From the NCBI GenBank assembly GCA_037045435.1, contig JBAOID010000003.1:186001-250000 (forward strand): a stretch of DNA of 64,000 bases, written 5' to 3'. Origin of the DNA: CBDUEF01 sp018063485 (GTDB taxonomy: Bacteria > Pseudomonadota > Alphaproteobacteria > Rhodobacterales > Rhodobacteraceae). The position numbers and the translations under genes were made by a program. Under the pieces are notes generated by a model, which was not told where the DNA came from, searched no databases, and was given only the letters and a program-made list of their open reading frames with translations. This document shows positions 33,415 to 43,086 of this stretch, in pieces; position 1 is the first letter of the stretch, and each line of letters begins with the position of its first letter.

Positions 33415-34370
33415 GTGGCGGCTCCATCTGCGACACGCGGGTCAAGCCAGCCGACGATCAGATCGGTGATCAGCGAGACAAGGATGAAGATCGTGGCGAT
33501 GGCCAGCACCCCAACCTGAACGGTGGGGTAATTGCGCTGATTGATGCCCGTCACCACCAAACGACCGACACCGGGCAGGGCAAACAGGGTTTCGACGATG
33601 ATCGCGCCGCCCAACAAGACCCCGACCTGAATTCCGATCACGGTTACAATCGACGGGCCGGCATTGCGCAGCACATGGCCAAAGATGATACGGCGCGGGT
33701 GAATGCCTTTGGCCCGCAGAAACGTGACGAAGGGGCGGTCCATCACACCTGCCACCGCACTTCGGGTGGTGCGCAAGATATAGGCGGCCTCGCCGATTGC
33801 CAGTGTCAGAACCGGCAGCGTCATGTACCGCAGATTGCCCAGCGGGTCTTTGCTGAACGGCACATAGCCCGATGGCGGCAAGACCATCAAGACGCCTGTG
33901 AACAGCAAGACCAGCATGATGCCCAACCAGAAATCGGGAATGCTGATGCCGAAGACCACAAAGCCTTCGGTCAGGCGTTTGATCCAGCGCCCTCCCGTCG
34001 CCGCCCAAACCCCCAGCGGCACGCCAACGGCAACCGCCAGCAGCATAGACAGGCCGGTCAGCTCAAACGTCACCGGCAAACGTTGCGCCAGCAGTTCGGC
34101 CAGCGGCGCATGGCTGACAATATCCGTTCCCAGATCGCCATGCAGCAACCGGCTCAGCCATGTGCCATATTGAACAAACAGGCTTTGGTCCAAGCCAAGC
34201 TGGTGGCGAAGTTCGATCACATTGGCATCGGTGGCGCGAAAGCCCAGCATCGTGCGCACCGGATCGCCCGGCACCAGCCGGATGATCAGGAAAACGACCA
34301 TGCTCATCACCAGCAGCGTTGGAATGGTCAGCAGCAACCGCCTGACAACAAACCAGAATTGACCACTCAT
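33411..34370 (-). CDS. Dpp-type ABC permease, DppB-like, 319 aa
   Basis: An inner-membrane permease of the peptide importer with six hydrophobic segments. The N-terminal LLLTIPTLLVMSMVVFLIIR is followed by LVPGDPVRTMLG, the family mark. The EAA loop is RAKGIHPRRIIFGHVLRNAG, and the late segment VETLFALPGVGRL is typical. It overlaps the upstream GntR gene and the downstream dppC gene by 4 bases each. Confidence 0.93.
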   Translation of the reverse strand: MSGQFWFVVRRLLLTIPTLLVMSMVVFLIIRLVPGDPVRTMLGFRATDANVIELRHQLGLDQSLFVQYGTWLSRLLHGDLGTDIVSHAPLAELLAQRLPVTFELTGLSMLLAVAVGVPLGVWAATGGRWIKRLTEGFVVFGISIPDFWLGIMLVLLFTGVLMVLPPSGYVPFSKDPLGNLRYMTLPVLTLAIGEAAYILRTTRSAVAGVMDRPFVTFLRAKGIHPRRIIFGHVLRNAGPSIVTVIGIQVGVLLGGAIIVETLFALPGVGRLVVTGINQRNYPTVQVGVLAIATIFILVSLITDLIVGWLDPRVADGAAT

Positions 34371-35173
34371 GGCCGCAACTCCGCTGGGGCCGGGTCTTCA
34401 TGCTCGGCGCGCTGTGCCAAGGCCCGGATCAATGTTTCCGACAGGGCGAAATTTCGCCCCGCGATATCTGCCGCATCATCAGCCCTCGCCTCTGCCACTG
34501 CGCTGACAAGCTCTTGGTGCTGCAAGATCGCGGTCTGGCGCACCTCTTCGGTATAGGGTTCTGCCCCCAGGTTAAGGCTGATCTTGGCGCGAAGATCGAC
34601 GGATATCGCCACCAGAATCGGATTTTGAGTTGCCTCGGCAATGGCCAGATGCAACGCGGCATCGGCGCGCCGCGAGGCTTCATGGTCCGGGGCGATCAAA
34701 TAGGCCTGAAGGGCAGTGGTGATCGCCTGCATGTCTTGGGGTGTCCGGCGTTGTGCTGCTGTGCGCGCGATCAGCGGCTCCAGCAAGGCGCGGGCGTCAA
34801 AAACATGTTCAAAGTCCGACCAATGCGCCACCAGATGTCTGCGCACATGCGCAGCAGAGGTTGGCCCCCAATTTGCCATCACGAAATAACCGCCATTGCG
34901 ACCGCGCCGCACTTGCAGGTAGCCGGTGTTGGTCAGGTGCTTGAGCGCCTCGCGCACCGAACTGCGCGATACCCCCAGCATGGCGGCAAGTTCACGCTCG
35001 GTGGGCAACTGCTGATCGGTGACATAAAGCCCAAGCGCCACAGCGGTCACAAGCCGGTCAACCACATCATCGGCCACATGGCGGCTGACAATTGGCGCAT
35101 CCCAGCGCAGGCTGGTGGCCACCTTGGGCAGGGTGTTTACTGTCATCGCCGAAGTGCCGTCTTTTGCCGTCAT
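34367..35173 (-). CDS. GntR-family (FadR/FCD type) regulator, 268 aa
   Basis: An N-terminal winged helix at about residues 27-97 (LPTERELAAMLGVSRSSVREA, then GYLQVRRGRNGGYFV) and a C-terminal FCD ligand domain at about 110-250, with metal-type His positions in LHLAIAEATQNP. It is co-translated between an M20 peptidase gene and dppB (4-base overlaps on both sides), so it probably represses this same operon and is relieved by the imported substrate or a product. Confidence 0.92.
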   Translation of the reverse strand: MTAKDGTSAMTVNTLPKVATSLRWDAPIVSRHVADDVVDRLVTAVALGLYVTDQQLPTERELAAMLGVSRSSVREALKHLTNTGYLQVRRGRNGGYFVMANWGPTSAAHVRRHLVAHWSDFEHVFDARALLEPLIARTAAQRRTPQDMQAITTALQAYLIAPDHEASRRADAALHLAIAEATQNPILVAISVDLRAKISLNLGAEPYTEEVRQTAILQHQELVSAVAEARADDAADIAGRNFALSETLIRALAQRAEHEDPAPAELRP

Positions 35174-36444
35174 TGAGCCGTCTCATTTTTATGAAATCGC
35201 ATGAAAACGAAGCGCGCGAGCGTGCGCGCCGCGTCGACAATGCTTTGAAGGTCGACAGATTCGTCGATACCGTGCAGATCGTGCCCGATGGCGCCAAAGC
35301 AAACCGCAGGCACGCCAAAATCGTTCAGATAGGTGCGCGCATCGGTGGTGCTGCCAACGGTATAGGGCGGCGGCAAGACCCCATGGGCTGCGACATGGGC
35401 CGCACTTAGATCGCGCACCAGAGGCAGGGTTTCATCAAGCAAATAGCCCTTGGCGCGCAGGCCAGTAAGCGTGACCACGGGTTGAACCGGAAAATCGGCA
35501 TCTGCGGCGACAAAGGCACTGATGGTCTTGCGGACCTCATCCTCGGCTTTGGTCAGGCTCCAGGATCGGGGAAAGCCGACACGCAGGCTGAAGACAGCGC
35601 TGGAAGGCGCTGTAGATGTCCAGTCGCCGGAATGGACCTTGCCCAGATTGATATTATAGGGGCTTTGATTGCTGGCCATGCTTGGCTCCGGTTCGGTGCG
35701 TGCCATCTGTGCGGCCCATTGGCGCAAACCGCCGAGCAGCCGCATCCCCAGATCAATGGCGTTTGCATGGGTGCCGGCGGCCCGCGCATGACCTGAATGG
35801 GCAACCACGCGCAGCTCAATCCACAGCACGCCAACGCCCCCCATCAACAAGCCCAGATCGGTCGGCTCCAGCACCACCACCTCGGTTGCAGAAACGCCCT
35901 GTTCGGCTATCGAGCGTAGAGTGCCGTTTCCCGTGCATTCCTCTTCTATGACAGCAAGAAAGCCAAGACGCTGCGTTGCAAACAAGTCTGGCACCACGTC
36001 GCGCAATGCGCGCAGCGCCAGCACACCTACCGCAAAGCCGCTTTTCATATCGGCGGCACCGCGCCCATAAAGCCGTCCATTGCGCCGGTCTGGTTGAAAC
36101 GGTGGGGTGGTCCAAAGCTCTGGTGACTCTGCGGGGACCACATCCATGTGGCCGTTCAGCAAAAGCAGCAGTCCCGCGTCACCGGGGCTGGCCGCCAAAA
36201 CCTGATAGCGATCCGGGCCTGGAAGGAGGGCAGGCTGGGTGATGCCCGCCCGCGGGTCGTCCATCTGGGTGTTCGGGAAGGGTAGCCGCGTGACTTCAAG
36301 CCCCAAGGACAGCGCTTCCTGTGCAAAGACCTCCAATGCAGCCTGCTCTGACCCAACCGTGCTTTGGGCACGCACCAGCCTTTCCAGAAATGCAAATGCG
36401 GCTTCGGCATGGGCATCAATCGCGTGGTCCAATTCGTTTTGCAT
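35170..36444 (-). CDS. M20-family peptidase/deacylase (ArgE/DapE/AcyI-like), 424 aa
   Basis: A zinc-dependent M20 amidohydrolase. The first metal motif is NGHMDVVP, the bridging Asp motif is GRGAADMKSG and the general base pair is EEECTGN; the lid-domain dimerisation His sits in VAHSGHA. The final His is in FGAIGHDLHG. No signal peptide, so it acts in the cytoplasm on an imported N-acyl amino acid or peptide. It heads the operon with GntR and the Dpp-type importer. The gap upstream (36445-36725) has no gene; a short 6-base-arm hairpin near 36637-36655 is the only structure seen there. Confidence 0.92.
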   Translation of the reverse strand: MQNELDHAIDAHAEAAFAFLERLVRAQSTVGSEQAALEVFAQEALSLGLEVTRLPFPNTQMDDPRAGITQPALLPGPDRYQVLAASPGDAGLLLLLNGHMDVVPAESPELWTTPPFQPDRRNGRLYGRGAADMKSGFAVGVLALRALRDVVPDLFATQRLGFLAVIEEECTGNGTLRSIAEQGVSATEVVVLEPTDLGLLMGGVGVLWIELRVVAHSGHARAAGTHANAIDLGMRLLGGLRQWAAQMARTEPEPSMASNQSPYNINLGKVHSGDWTSTAPSSAVFSLRVGFPRSWSLTKAEDEVRKTISAFVAADADFPVQPVVTLTGLRAKGYLLDETLPLVRDLSAAHVAAHGVLPPPYTVGSTTDARTYLNDFGVPAVCFGAIGHDLHGIDESVDLQSIVDAARTLARFVFMRFHKNETAQ

Positions 36445-36725
36445 GGCGACTCTTATGGTTTATAGTCCGAACCATATTCCATTAAATGCGCGAAATCAAG
36501 TTTCATGTGTCCTGCTGCTGGCAATGCCTGTGACCTGCCGCTGGAAGCCTCTGCCGCAGTGATGGGCTTACGCTCTTTCCATTGGTGCAGTGAGAAAGCA
36601 GAGCATCGGGCAGCAACCGATGTCCCGGTCACATCCTGGTGGTGTAACGCCACCACTGCGGATCACTGATAAGCGTCTTTCTTCGGCAATTCACAGGCCG
36701 ATATCCAACCCTGCATTTGCAGGTT

Positions 36726-38055
36726 TCAACCGATCAAAGCCATCTCGATACTTCGGGCCATGCTCAGCAGCCGGGCGTCTTGTTTGAAGGAACCGGTCAA
36801 TTGCATACCGACCGGCAACCCATCACTCATCCCACAGGGCAGGCTGACAGAGGGATGGCCGCTGACATTGGCAAACCCGCTGGCCAGCATTTCCCCCTCG
36901 TCATCATGGCTGATTTCCGGGTCTTCGAACGGGGCAACGAAGGGGACACTGGGCGAAACCAACACATCGACGGTGCTGAAAATGGCTTGAACCTCGCGGT
37001 GAAGGTGCTTCTGGAACTGCCGGGATCTGATGTAATCCGTCGCAGAAACCTGAAAACCCGCCTCGATCTGGGACCGGGTTCCGGGGGCATATCCGGCAGG
37101 ATTCCGGGCAATCAGATCCGTATGGATGACCGCTGCCTCTGGCTGCAATATGGTAATCAGGTTGGCGTTGGCCGCAGCCAGTGCGGGAATATCAATCTCG
37201 ACAATCCGGGCACCCGCCAGACGCAGCGTTTCGATTGCGTGGTTGAGACAGTCCGTCACCCCGCCCGCCTCGGGCAGTGAGGGGAAATGTCGCCGCACAA
37301 TGCCAATCCTTATGCGGTCAACCGGAATGTCCTGAAGCGGCATGGCAATGCCCGCAAGACAGCCCAGAAGCAACGCCGCATCCGCAACAGTGCGAGCAAT
37401 CGGCCCGGCGTGATCCAGGCTTTGCGACAAGCGGAAACACCCCCGCAAGCGGCACGAGGCCAAAGCTGGGCTTCATGCCAACAACGCCACAATAGGCCGC
37501 TGGGATGCGGATCGACCCGCCGGTATCAGTGCCGATCGCCAGTGGCACAATGCCCGCCGCCACCGCCGCCGCCGAACCACCACTTGAACCGCCCGCCGTG
37601 CGCTGCGGATCATGCGGATTGTTGGTCTGGCCAACCTGAGGGTGGGCCACACCATAGGCGTATTCCAAGAGGTTGGTTTTGCCAAAAAGCACCGCACCGG
37701 CTGCGCGCAGCCGCGCAACAAGAGCGGCATCTTCGGTCGCGATCCGGGGCGGCTCAACCTTTGTTCCCCAACCTGTTGGCACACCTTTGACCTCGATCAG
37801 ATCCTTGATCGCAACGGGTATGCCGTGCAGTGGGCCAAGATCGCGCCCCATCGCCAGATCCACCGTCGCCTGACGCGCCTCGGCACGGGCTTTGTCGGCC
37901 ATCACATGGGCAAAAGCGTTCAGGGCAGGCTCCATCTGCGATTGCCGCCTGAGGGCGGCTTCCAAAACTTCGGTGGGGCTTAGCGTTGCACTGCGGTAAA
38001 GCGCGCCCAGTTCGGTGACGCTCAGATGAGCATGGTTCAAGCTGTCCGCCATCAT
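36726..38055 (-). pseudogene. Amidase-signature hydrolase, split by a frameshift
   Basis: The N-terminal frame (38055 to about 37425) contains the catalytic Lys (AIKDLIEVKG), the cis-Ser region AGGSSGGSAAAV and the nucleophile TDTGGSIRIPAAYCG. The C-terminal frame (about 37430 to 36726) continues SQSLDHAGPIARTVADAALL to the end SLPCGMSDGLPVGMQL. Removing one base in 37421-37438 restores VFPLSQSLDHAGP, the family pattern. The full product would be about 440 aa. It is the last gene of the operon and overlaps the M20 gene by 4 bases. Confidence 0.88.
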
Positions 38056-39440
38056 GCAGCCCTCGTGTTGCCAGCGGCAAGCCGGTCTAACAGCCGCGCC
38101 CAGGCAATCAACCCGGTGCGAAAACTTGACAAGCGCATGAATTCGTTGGGGGCATGGTAATCTTCATCCGACGTCGAGAAAGAGAAGAATACGGTGCCAG
38201 CGCCAAGATGGCGTGCAAAGACATCGCCAATGGGAATGGTTGCGCCCATTGCCACCCGAAGCGGGGCGGCACCAAGCAATTCGCCCAAAATACCCTCGGC
38301 CACAACCAGTGCCGGCAGCTTTGGATTCAGCGCGAAGGCCGCACTTCCCGGCCCCTGCGACGCTGCGGCCATCCTGTAGCCGGATGGCAAAACACCCTCA
38401 AGATGCCGGGTGATTGCGGCAACCACCGCCCCCGGCACCTGTCCGGCGACCAGCCGACAGGTGATTTTGGCTGTGGCGGTGGACGGGATCACGGTTTTGG
38501 TGCCAACCCCGGCATAGCCCCCGGTAATGCCGTTGAATTCCAGGGTTGGGCGCAACCACTGTTTGCTCAGCAGCTCGGCTCCCGAGGGCAGGGGATCCGG
38601 GCGCGCCGCGCCAATGCTGTCGAAATACTGACCCGCATCGAAATCGACCTGCCGGATCGCCGCGTCAATCGCAGGATCGGGTGGCGTTGCGGTATCGGCA
38701 AAGCCCGCTACGGCGATGACACCATCCGCGTCATGCAATGAGGCCAGCATTCTGGTCAGCGCCTGAATCGGATTGGGCGCACTGCCGCCATGACGGCCCG
38801 AGTGCAAATCCTTTGCCGCCCCCTCAACCGTTACCTCCATCGCCACCAACCCCCGGCTGGCGACGGTCATCGACGGCAAATCAGCCCGCCACATTGCCCC
38901 GTCGGCCGAGATCACCACATCACAAGACAGCCGATCCCGCAGCCTTTCGACCAGAGGCGCAAAATGCGGGCTGCCGGATTCCTCCTCGCCCTCGATGATA
39001 ACCTTGAGGTTCAGCGGCAATCCTCCTTGCACCGCATGAAACGCCGCCGCCACCAGAATGGGGATCATCAGCGGGCCTTTGTCATCAGACACCCCGCGCG
39101 CATAAAGCCGGTCATCACGGATTTCGGGCTCGAATGGTGCCGAGTGCCATTTTTCCAGCGGGTCAGGCGGCTGCACATCATAGTGGCCATAGACCAACAC
39201 CGTCGGCGCGCCCTTCAGCCCGCACCACTCCGCCACAACGCAGGGATGCCCCCCGGTTTCGACAATCTCGACACTGGGAAATCCGGCATGGCCGAGTTGG
39301 TCGGCGGCAAACTGCGCCGCGCGCCGGATATCCTGCGCGAAGGCGGGGTCTGTGCTGACGCTGGGGATGCGGCAAAACTCCTTCAGCGTCTCGATCGCCT
39401 CATCTTCATGGGCAAGAAGATAGGCCTCAACCGCGCTCAA
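38052..39440 (-). CDS. M20-family dipeptidase-like metallopeptidase, 462 aa
   Basis: A carnosinase/dipeptidase-like M20 enzyme with metal motif YGHYDVQPPDP, bridging motif YARGVSDDKGP, catalytic EGEEESGS and the C-terminal HAPNEF His. The dimerisation-domain segment is DLHSGRHGG. It is cytoplasmic and probably cleaves dipeptides or N-acylated amino acids. It overlaps the SDR gene upstream and the amidase gene downstream by 4 bases, so all three are read together. Confidence 0.93.
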   Translation of the reverse strand: MSAVEAYLLAHEDEAIETLKEFCRIPSVSTDPAFAQDIRRAAQFAADQLGHAGFPSVEIVETGGHPCVVAEWCGLKGAPTVLVYGHYDVQPPDPLEKWHSAPFEPEIRDDRLYARGVSDDKGPLMIPILVAAAFHAVQGGLPLNLKVIIEGEEESGSPHFAPLVERLRDRLSCDVVISADGAMWRADLPSMTVASRGLVAMEVTVEGAAKDLHSGRHGGSAPNPIQALTRMLASLHDADGVIAVAGFADTATPPDPAIDAAIRQVDFDAGQYFDSIGAARPDPLPSGAELLSKQWLRPTLEFNGITGGYAGVGTKTVIPSTATAKITCRLVAGQVPGAVVAAITRHLEGVLPSGYRMAAASQGPGSAAFALNPKLPALVVAEGILGELLGAAPLRVAMGATIPIGDVFARHLGAGTVFFSFSTSDEDYHAPNEFMRLSSFRTGLIAWARLLDRLAAGNTRAA

Positions 39441-40196
39441 TTGCCACCATCCACACCCAGCACTTCTCCGGTGATCCAGCCGGCGTGCTCTGAGGCAAAA
39501 AACATCACGCTGTTTGCAATGTCGGCGGCAGTGCCGAGCCGGTGCAGCGCAATCTTGTTCAGCAGATCCTGTTGCCCATCAGGCCCCATCGCAGCCCATT
39601 GAATTTCGGTGGTGGGGTTGCACAGGATGAAGCCGGGGGCCACCGAGTTTACCGTGATATTCCAGGCCCCCAGTTCATGGGCCAGTTGCCGGGTCAGCCC
39701 GATCTGTCCGGCCTTGGCGCTGGCATAGGCCTGAATCCCGGTCAGGCTTATCGTGCGCCCGGCCCGGCTTGAGATATTGATGATCCGCCCGAATTTCTTG
39801 CGCTTCATCATCGGGACGAAGGCCTGCGACATGAAGAAGGCGCCCGACAGGTTCACGTCAAAGATGGTTTGCCAGTCTGCGGCGCTGATATCTTCCAAGC
39901 GGACGCCCGACCTGCCCTCTGACGCCGCCCGCGTTGTTCACCAGAATATCGACGCTGCGGCCTGCGGCGGCGATCCGGGCCGCAGCGGCCTGGGTTGCGT
40001 CACGATCCCCGACATCAACAAGGATGCTCTCACAAGATGCGCCGCACAGGCGGACTGTTTCGGCCAAGCCCTCGGCGTTCACATCGCAGGCGTAGACATG
40101 CCCGCCCTCTGCCACAAAAGCCGCCGCGATAGCGCGGCCAATGCCATGCGCCGCGCCGGTGACAACAATGGTGCGAGCTTCAAACCGGATTTCCAT
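39437..40196 (-). pseudogene. SDR-family oxidoreductase, split by a frameshift
   Basis: The N-terminal frame (40196 to about 39900) has the cofactor motif TGAAHGIG and ILVNNAGGVRGQVGRPL. The C-terminal frame (about 39898 to 39437) has EDISAADWQTIFDVNLSGAF, the catalytic Ser in NISSRAG, YASAK and the ending TGEVLGVDGGN. Removing one base in 39894-39903 gives GRPLEDIS, as in related SDRs. The full product would be about 252 aa. It lies 12 bases after the PanE-like gene and overlaps the M20 gene. Confidence 0.87.
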
Positions 40197-40208
40197 TTCA
40201 GTCCCTTT

Positions 40209-41231
40209 TCAAAGCGGCGCTGTTTCGGCCAGCACGGCAAGGTTTTCAGACGCAAGCGGCCTTTGGCCGGACTCGATTTGCTGCACCATTGCAATCAGAC
40301 GCGAGGTCAGGGGTGTGGCTATGCCATGACGCATCCCTGCCTCGACAATTGGCCCCAACTGCGCCGCGGCTTCGGTTTTGCGTTTGCGAATGGCAAGGTC
40401 GCGCCAAATGCCGGTATGAGATTTGGCCGACCGCCGGTTATGCAAAACCATGTCATCAAAAGACCGATCAATGGCGGTCTGGGCGGCAAAGGGTGTAAAG
40501 GCCTTGGGGTCAAAGCCATCAAAGGCCTCGGTCTGTATCCTCTCGGCCGCTGCAACTGCACCGGTTTCCTGTGCCAACCGTGTCAGCACCAATCGTGCAT
40601 TTGGGTTGGCAAATACATCAGCGATGCTGTCATTGGTCAGGGCGGTGGCAAACAAGAGCGCGCCGTAGATCAGCTTGCCCCAAAGATAGCCCCAGATATT
40701 CGTGCTTAGCACGGCATTGCCATCAAACAGCAACAGCAAGCGGTGCAGCTCCTGGATACGCGGGCTGATACGACCATCCAGCTCTCCGACAACCACGGCA
40801 CCATGACCACTATAATGCACCACCCCCGGTTCAAGGTAATCCGCCCCGAAGTTCACAAAACAGCCTATGGTGCGTTGCGCCCCCACAACGCGGGCAATGA
40901 TGTTTTCATTCAGACCGTTCTGCGCCGACACAACCACGCCCTCGGGTGCCAGATGCGGAGCAAGCGCTCGCGCCGCATCTTCGGTATGCAGGGCCTTCAC
41001 GCAAAGGAAGATCGTATCGTATTGACCAGAGACATCCTGCGGCAAAAGAGCCGTAGCCTTGCGAACATCCTGAAAAATCGGCCCCTCAATACGCAGGCCG
41101 GTATGGTTGACAGCATCGACATGGGCCGTGACATTATCGACAAAAACGACATCCCGCCCTGCGCGTAAGAAGGCAACCCCAAGGGTGCCACCAATTGCCC
41201 CTGCGCCCCAAATCAGAATCGGCTTTGTCAC
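40209..41231 (-). CDS. Ketopantoate reductase-family (PanE/ApbA-like) dehydrogenase, 340 aa
   Basis: An NADPH-dependent 2-oxoacid/hydroxyacid dehydrogenase fold, with dinucleotide motif IWGAGAIGGTLG at about residues 6-17 and a C-terminal helical domain containing the catalytic Lys region NIWGYLWGKLIYGAL. The family includes 2-dehydropantoate reductase, but paralogues in catabolic operons act on other 2-keto or 3-hydroxy acids. Its place between a creatininase homologue and an SDR, rather than with pantothenate genes, favours a catabolic role. It overlaps the creatininase gene by 4 bases. Confidence 0.9.
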   Translation of the reverse strand: MTKPILIWGAGAIGGTLGVAFLRAGRDVVFVDNVTAHVDAVNHTGLRIEGPIFQDVRKATALLPQDVSGQYDTIFLCVKALHTEDAARALAPHLAPEGVVVSAQNGLNENIIARVVGAQRTIGCFVNFGADYLEPGVVHYSGHGAVVVGELDGRISPRIQELHRLLLLFDGNAVLSTNIWGYLWGKLIYGALLFATALTNDSIADVFANPNARLVLTRLAQETGAVAAAERIQTEAFDGFDPKAFTPFAAQTAIDRSFDDMVLHNRRSAKSHTGIWRDLAIRKRKTEAAAQLGPIVEAGMRHGIATPLTSRLIAMVQQIESGQRPLASENLAVLAETAPL

Positions 41232-41929
41232 GACCAGGGCCCCTCCATCAAGGCGCGGGTCTCACAAACCGCCACATCCCAGATCGCCTGCATATCATCG
41301 TCGGAACGCTGGTAACGCCCGCCGAAATTGCCATCCCCCAAATAGCTGCGCACGGCTTTCGGGTTCATGGCACGCAGCCTCTCCAGGTCGATCATCGGTT
41401 TGCGTTGATCGGGAAGCACTGCGCCCGCAACCCGCGTCCAGGCAAAATTTTCCATCCAGGAGGCATGGGATGCAACGGTATCCGTCTCTTGCACCTTGGC
41501 GAGGGTTTTGGTTGCATTCCACCAATTGTGAAACTTGACCGAACAATCGGGATGATCGGCCATCCATTCGATTGCAAGGCTGCCTGCGGGTTGATTGCCG
41601 CCATGGCCGTTGACGATCACGATCCGGCGGAACCCCTGCATCCGCAAGGAATTCAGAATATCGCGCACAATGCTGATATAGGTTTCAACGCGCAGGCTTA
41701 CCGTGCCGGGATAGGCAAGAAAATACGGGGTGACACCATAGGCCACCACCGGAAACACCGGCACGCCCAGCGGTTCAGCGGCATCGACAGCGATCTTTTC
41801 TGCAAGAATGGAATCAACCGACAATGACAGGCCAGCGTGCTGCTCGGTGCTACCAAGCGGCAAAACGGCAAGATCGTTGGTCTTGAGATAGGTCTCGACC
41901 TGCCCCCAATTCATTTCGGAAATTTTCAC
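41228..41929 (-). CDS. Creatininase-family amidohydrolase, 233 aa
   Basis: A metal-dependent hydrolase of the creatininase/FAPy-deformylase family, which opens cyclic amides or removes formyl groups. The N-terminal ligand motif is LPLGSTEQHAGLSLSVDS (Glu29, His31, Asp39), followed by NGHGGN (His109). The later HAGExETS motif is changed to SHASWMENF, keeping the His and a Glu. The length is a little below the usual 250. The first enzyme gene after the regulator, it overlaps that gene by 4 bases. Ring opening of an imidazolone or lactam would fit the operon. Confidence 0.9.
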   Translation of the reverse strand: MKISEMNWGQVETYLKTNDLAVLPLGSTEQHAGLSLSVDSILAEKIAVDAAEPLGVPVFPVVAYGVTPYFLAYPGTVSLRVETYISIVRDILNSLRMQGFRRIVIVNGHGGNQPAGSLAIEWMADHPDCSVKFHNWWNATKTLAKVQETDTVASHASWMENFAWTRVAGAVLPDQRKPMIDLERLRAMNPKAVRSYLGDGNFGGRYQRSDDDMQAIWDVAVCETRALMEGPWS

Positions 41930-42906
41930 GAGGCTTCCTTTCTATCTCTGCTGCGGGAATTGGCCAGAAACGGTGCCACCAGACGCCAGATGTCGCCCGG
42001 ATCGGGCACGTGACGGTATTCAATCGTCTGGATGCCGGGCGGTGCAGATTGCAGGATTGCCTCAGCGCCAGTAGAAAAAACAATGACATTGCAACTGCCT
42101 AACGCCTCTTGCAGCGTGCCATCGTCGATGTTGTAGGCCGTGATATTCTGCACATGGGCGGCAAATCGTTGGACGCCCGATTTCAGGATCGGCAGGAAGG
42201 TTGAGAACCGCGACACCGCCACAACCGCCGACATCGGATCAAGCGAGGCCAATGCCAGACGGGTTTGTTCCGACGGAATGAAACGGATTGAAACCACCTT
42301 GGAGTTCGGCAAAAGCCCCGACACATCCGCGTGCATGGTGGCAAAACATAAAACCAGATCAGCGCCGCTGATCCGCTCAAGCAGGGCAGAATCAGCTCTG
42401 ATCGCGCTGATGGTTACACCCTCAACATGCACCGTGTCACCGAGTTGAGTCGCAATGACCTGTGCGTAGCTTTCCGTGGCCTGTGCAAAAAGTCCTATCA
42501 TGGCAACAGTGGCGCGCCGCCCGATATCACGACGATGAGCCATCCGCGCACTAATCATGGAGGTCAGATCCGCAGCCCGGACACCGATGCTTTGGGCGCG
42601 ATCAATCAGGGCATCAATATCGTTATGCAACCGTTCAATATCGCGGCCGAACGCCATACGGGCCTGCGAACTGTCCGCGACAAAGGTGCCCGAACCATTG
42701 CGCGTTTCAATCAACCCCTCTTTCTTCAAATCCTGATAGACGCCGCTGATCGTCATCGGGGCGACGCCAATCTGCTCGGCCAACTCGCGCACTGAGGGAA
42801 GCTGCGCCCCGACGACGTACACACCAAAGGATATCCCGTATTCGATCGTGCCCTTGATCTGGTTGCGAACCGAGATAGCTGATTCCCGGTCAATATTGAA
42901 ATCCAT
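41926..42906 (-). CDS. GntR/YtrA-type regulator with a C-terminal sensor-like domain, 326 aa
   Basis: The winged helix at about residues 8-77 (AISVRNQIKGTIEYGIS, LPSVRELAEQIGVAPMTISG and GSGTFV) is of the YtrA kind. Instead of the usual short tail, about 240 residues follow with alternating strands and helices (TVAMIGLFAQATES, ADLVLCFATMHADV, VSIRFIPSEQTRLAL). These resemble a periplasmic-binding-protein or LacI-like sensor fold; that assignment is by eye only. It is the first gene of its operon and divergent from the Dpp-type importer at 43087, so it probably controls both. Confidence 0.85.
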   Translation of the reverse strand: MDFNIDRESAISVRNQIKGTIEYGISFGVYVVGAQLPSVRELAEQIGVAPMTISGVYQDLKKEGLIETRNGSGTFVADSSQARMAFGRDIERLHNDIDALIDRAQSIGVRAADLTSMISARMAHRRDIGRRATVAMIGLFAQATESYAQVIATQLGDTVHVEGVTISAIRADSALLERISGADLVLCFATMHADVSGLLPNSKVVSIRFIPSEQTRLALASLDPMSAVVAVSRFSTFLPILKSGVQRFAAHVQNITAYNIDDGTLQEALGSCNVIVFSTGAEAILQSAPPGIQTIEYRHVPDPGDIWRLVAPFLANSRSRDRKEAS

Positions 42907-43015
42907 GCAATCACCCCGAGAAACTGACCTATAGTCCTAATACGATTATTTGAATATGCAACACCCGCCACACATATCGGGTAGTTTTTGCAAGAAAGAC
43001 GCGCCGCCACCGCTG

Positions 43016-43043
43016 TTGACTCAGTTTTAACTCTGTGTATCGT
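43016..43043 (+). promoter_or_regulatory. Candidate sigma-70 promoter for the Dpp/M32/RraA/M24 operon
   Basis: TTGACT (43016-43021) and TATCGT (43038-43043) are separated by 16 bases, 43 bases before the binding-protein ATG and within the 180-base gap to the divergent regulator gene. The match to the -10 consensus is only fair. Confidence 0.4.
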
Positions 43044-43086
43044 GATGGTCATCTATAACGCTGCTTCGCATCTGGAGGATAGACCA

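Noticed and set aside
36637..36655. Hairpin TGGTGG-7 bases-CCACCA downstream of the amidase gene
   Set aside because: Only six base pairs and 70 bases from the stop; too weak to call a terminator.
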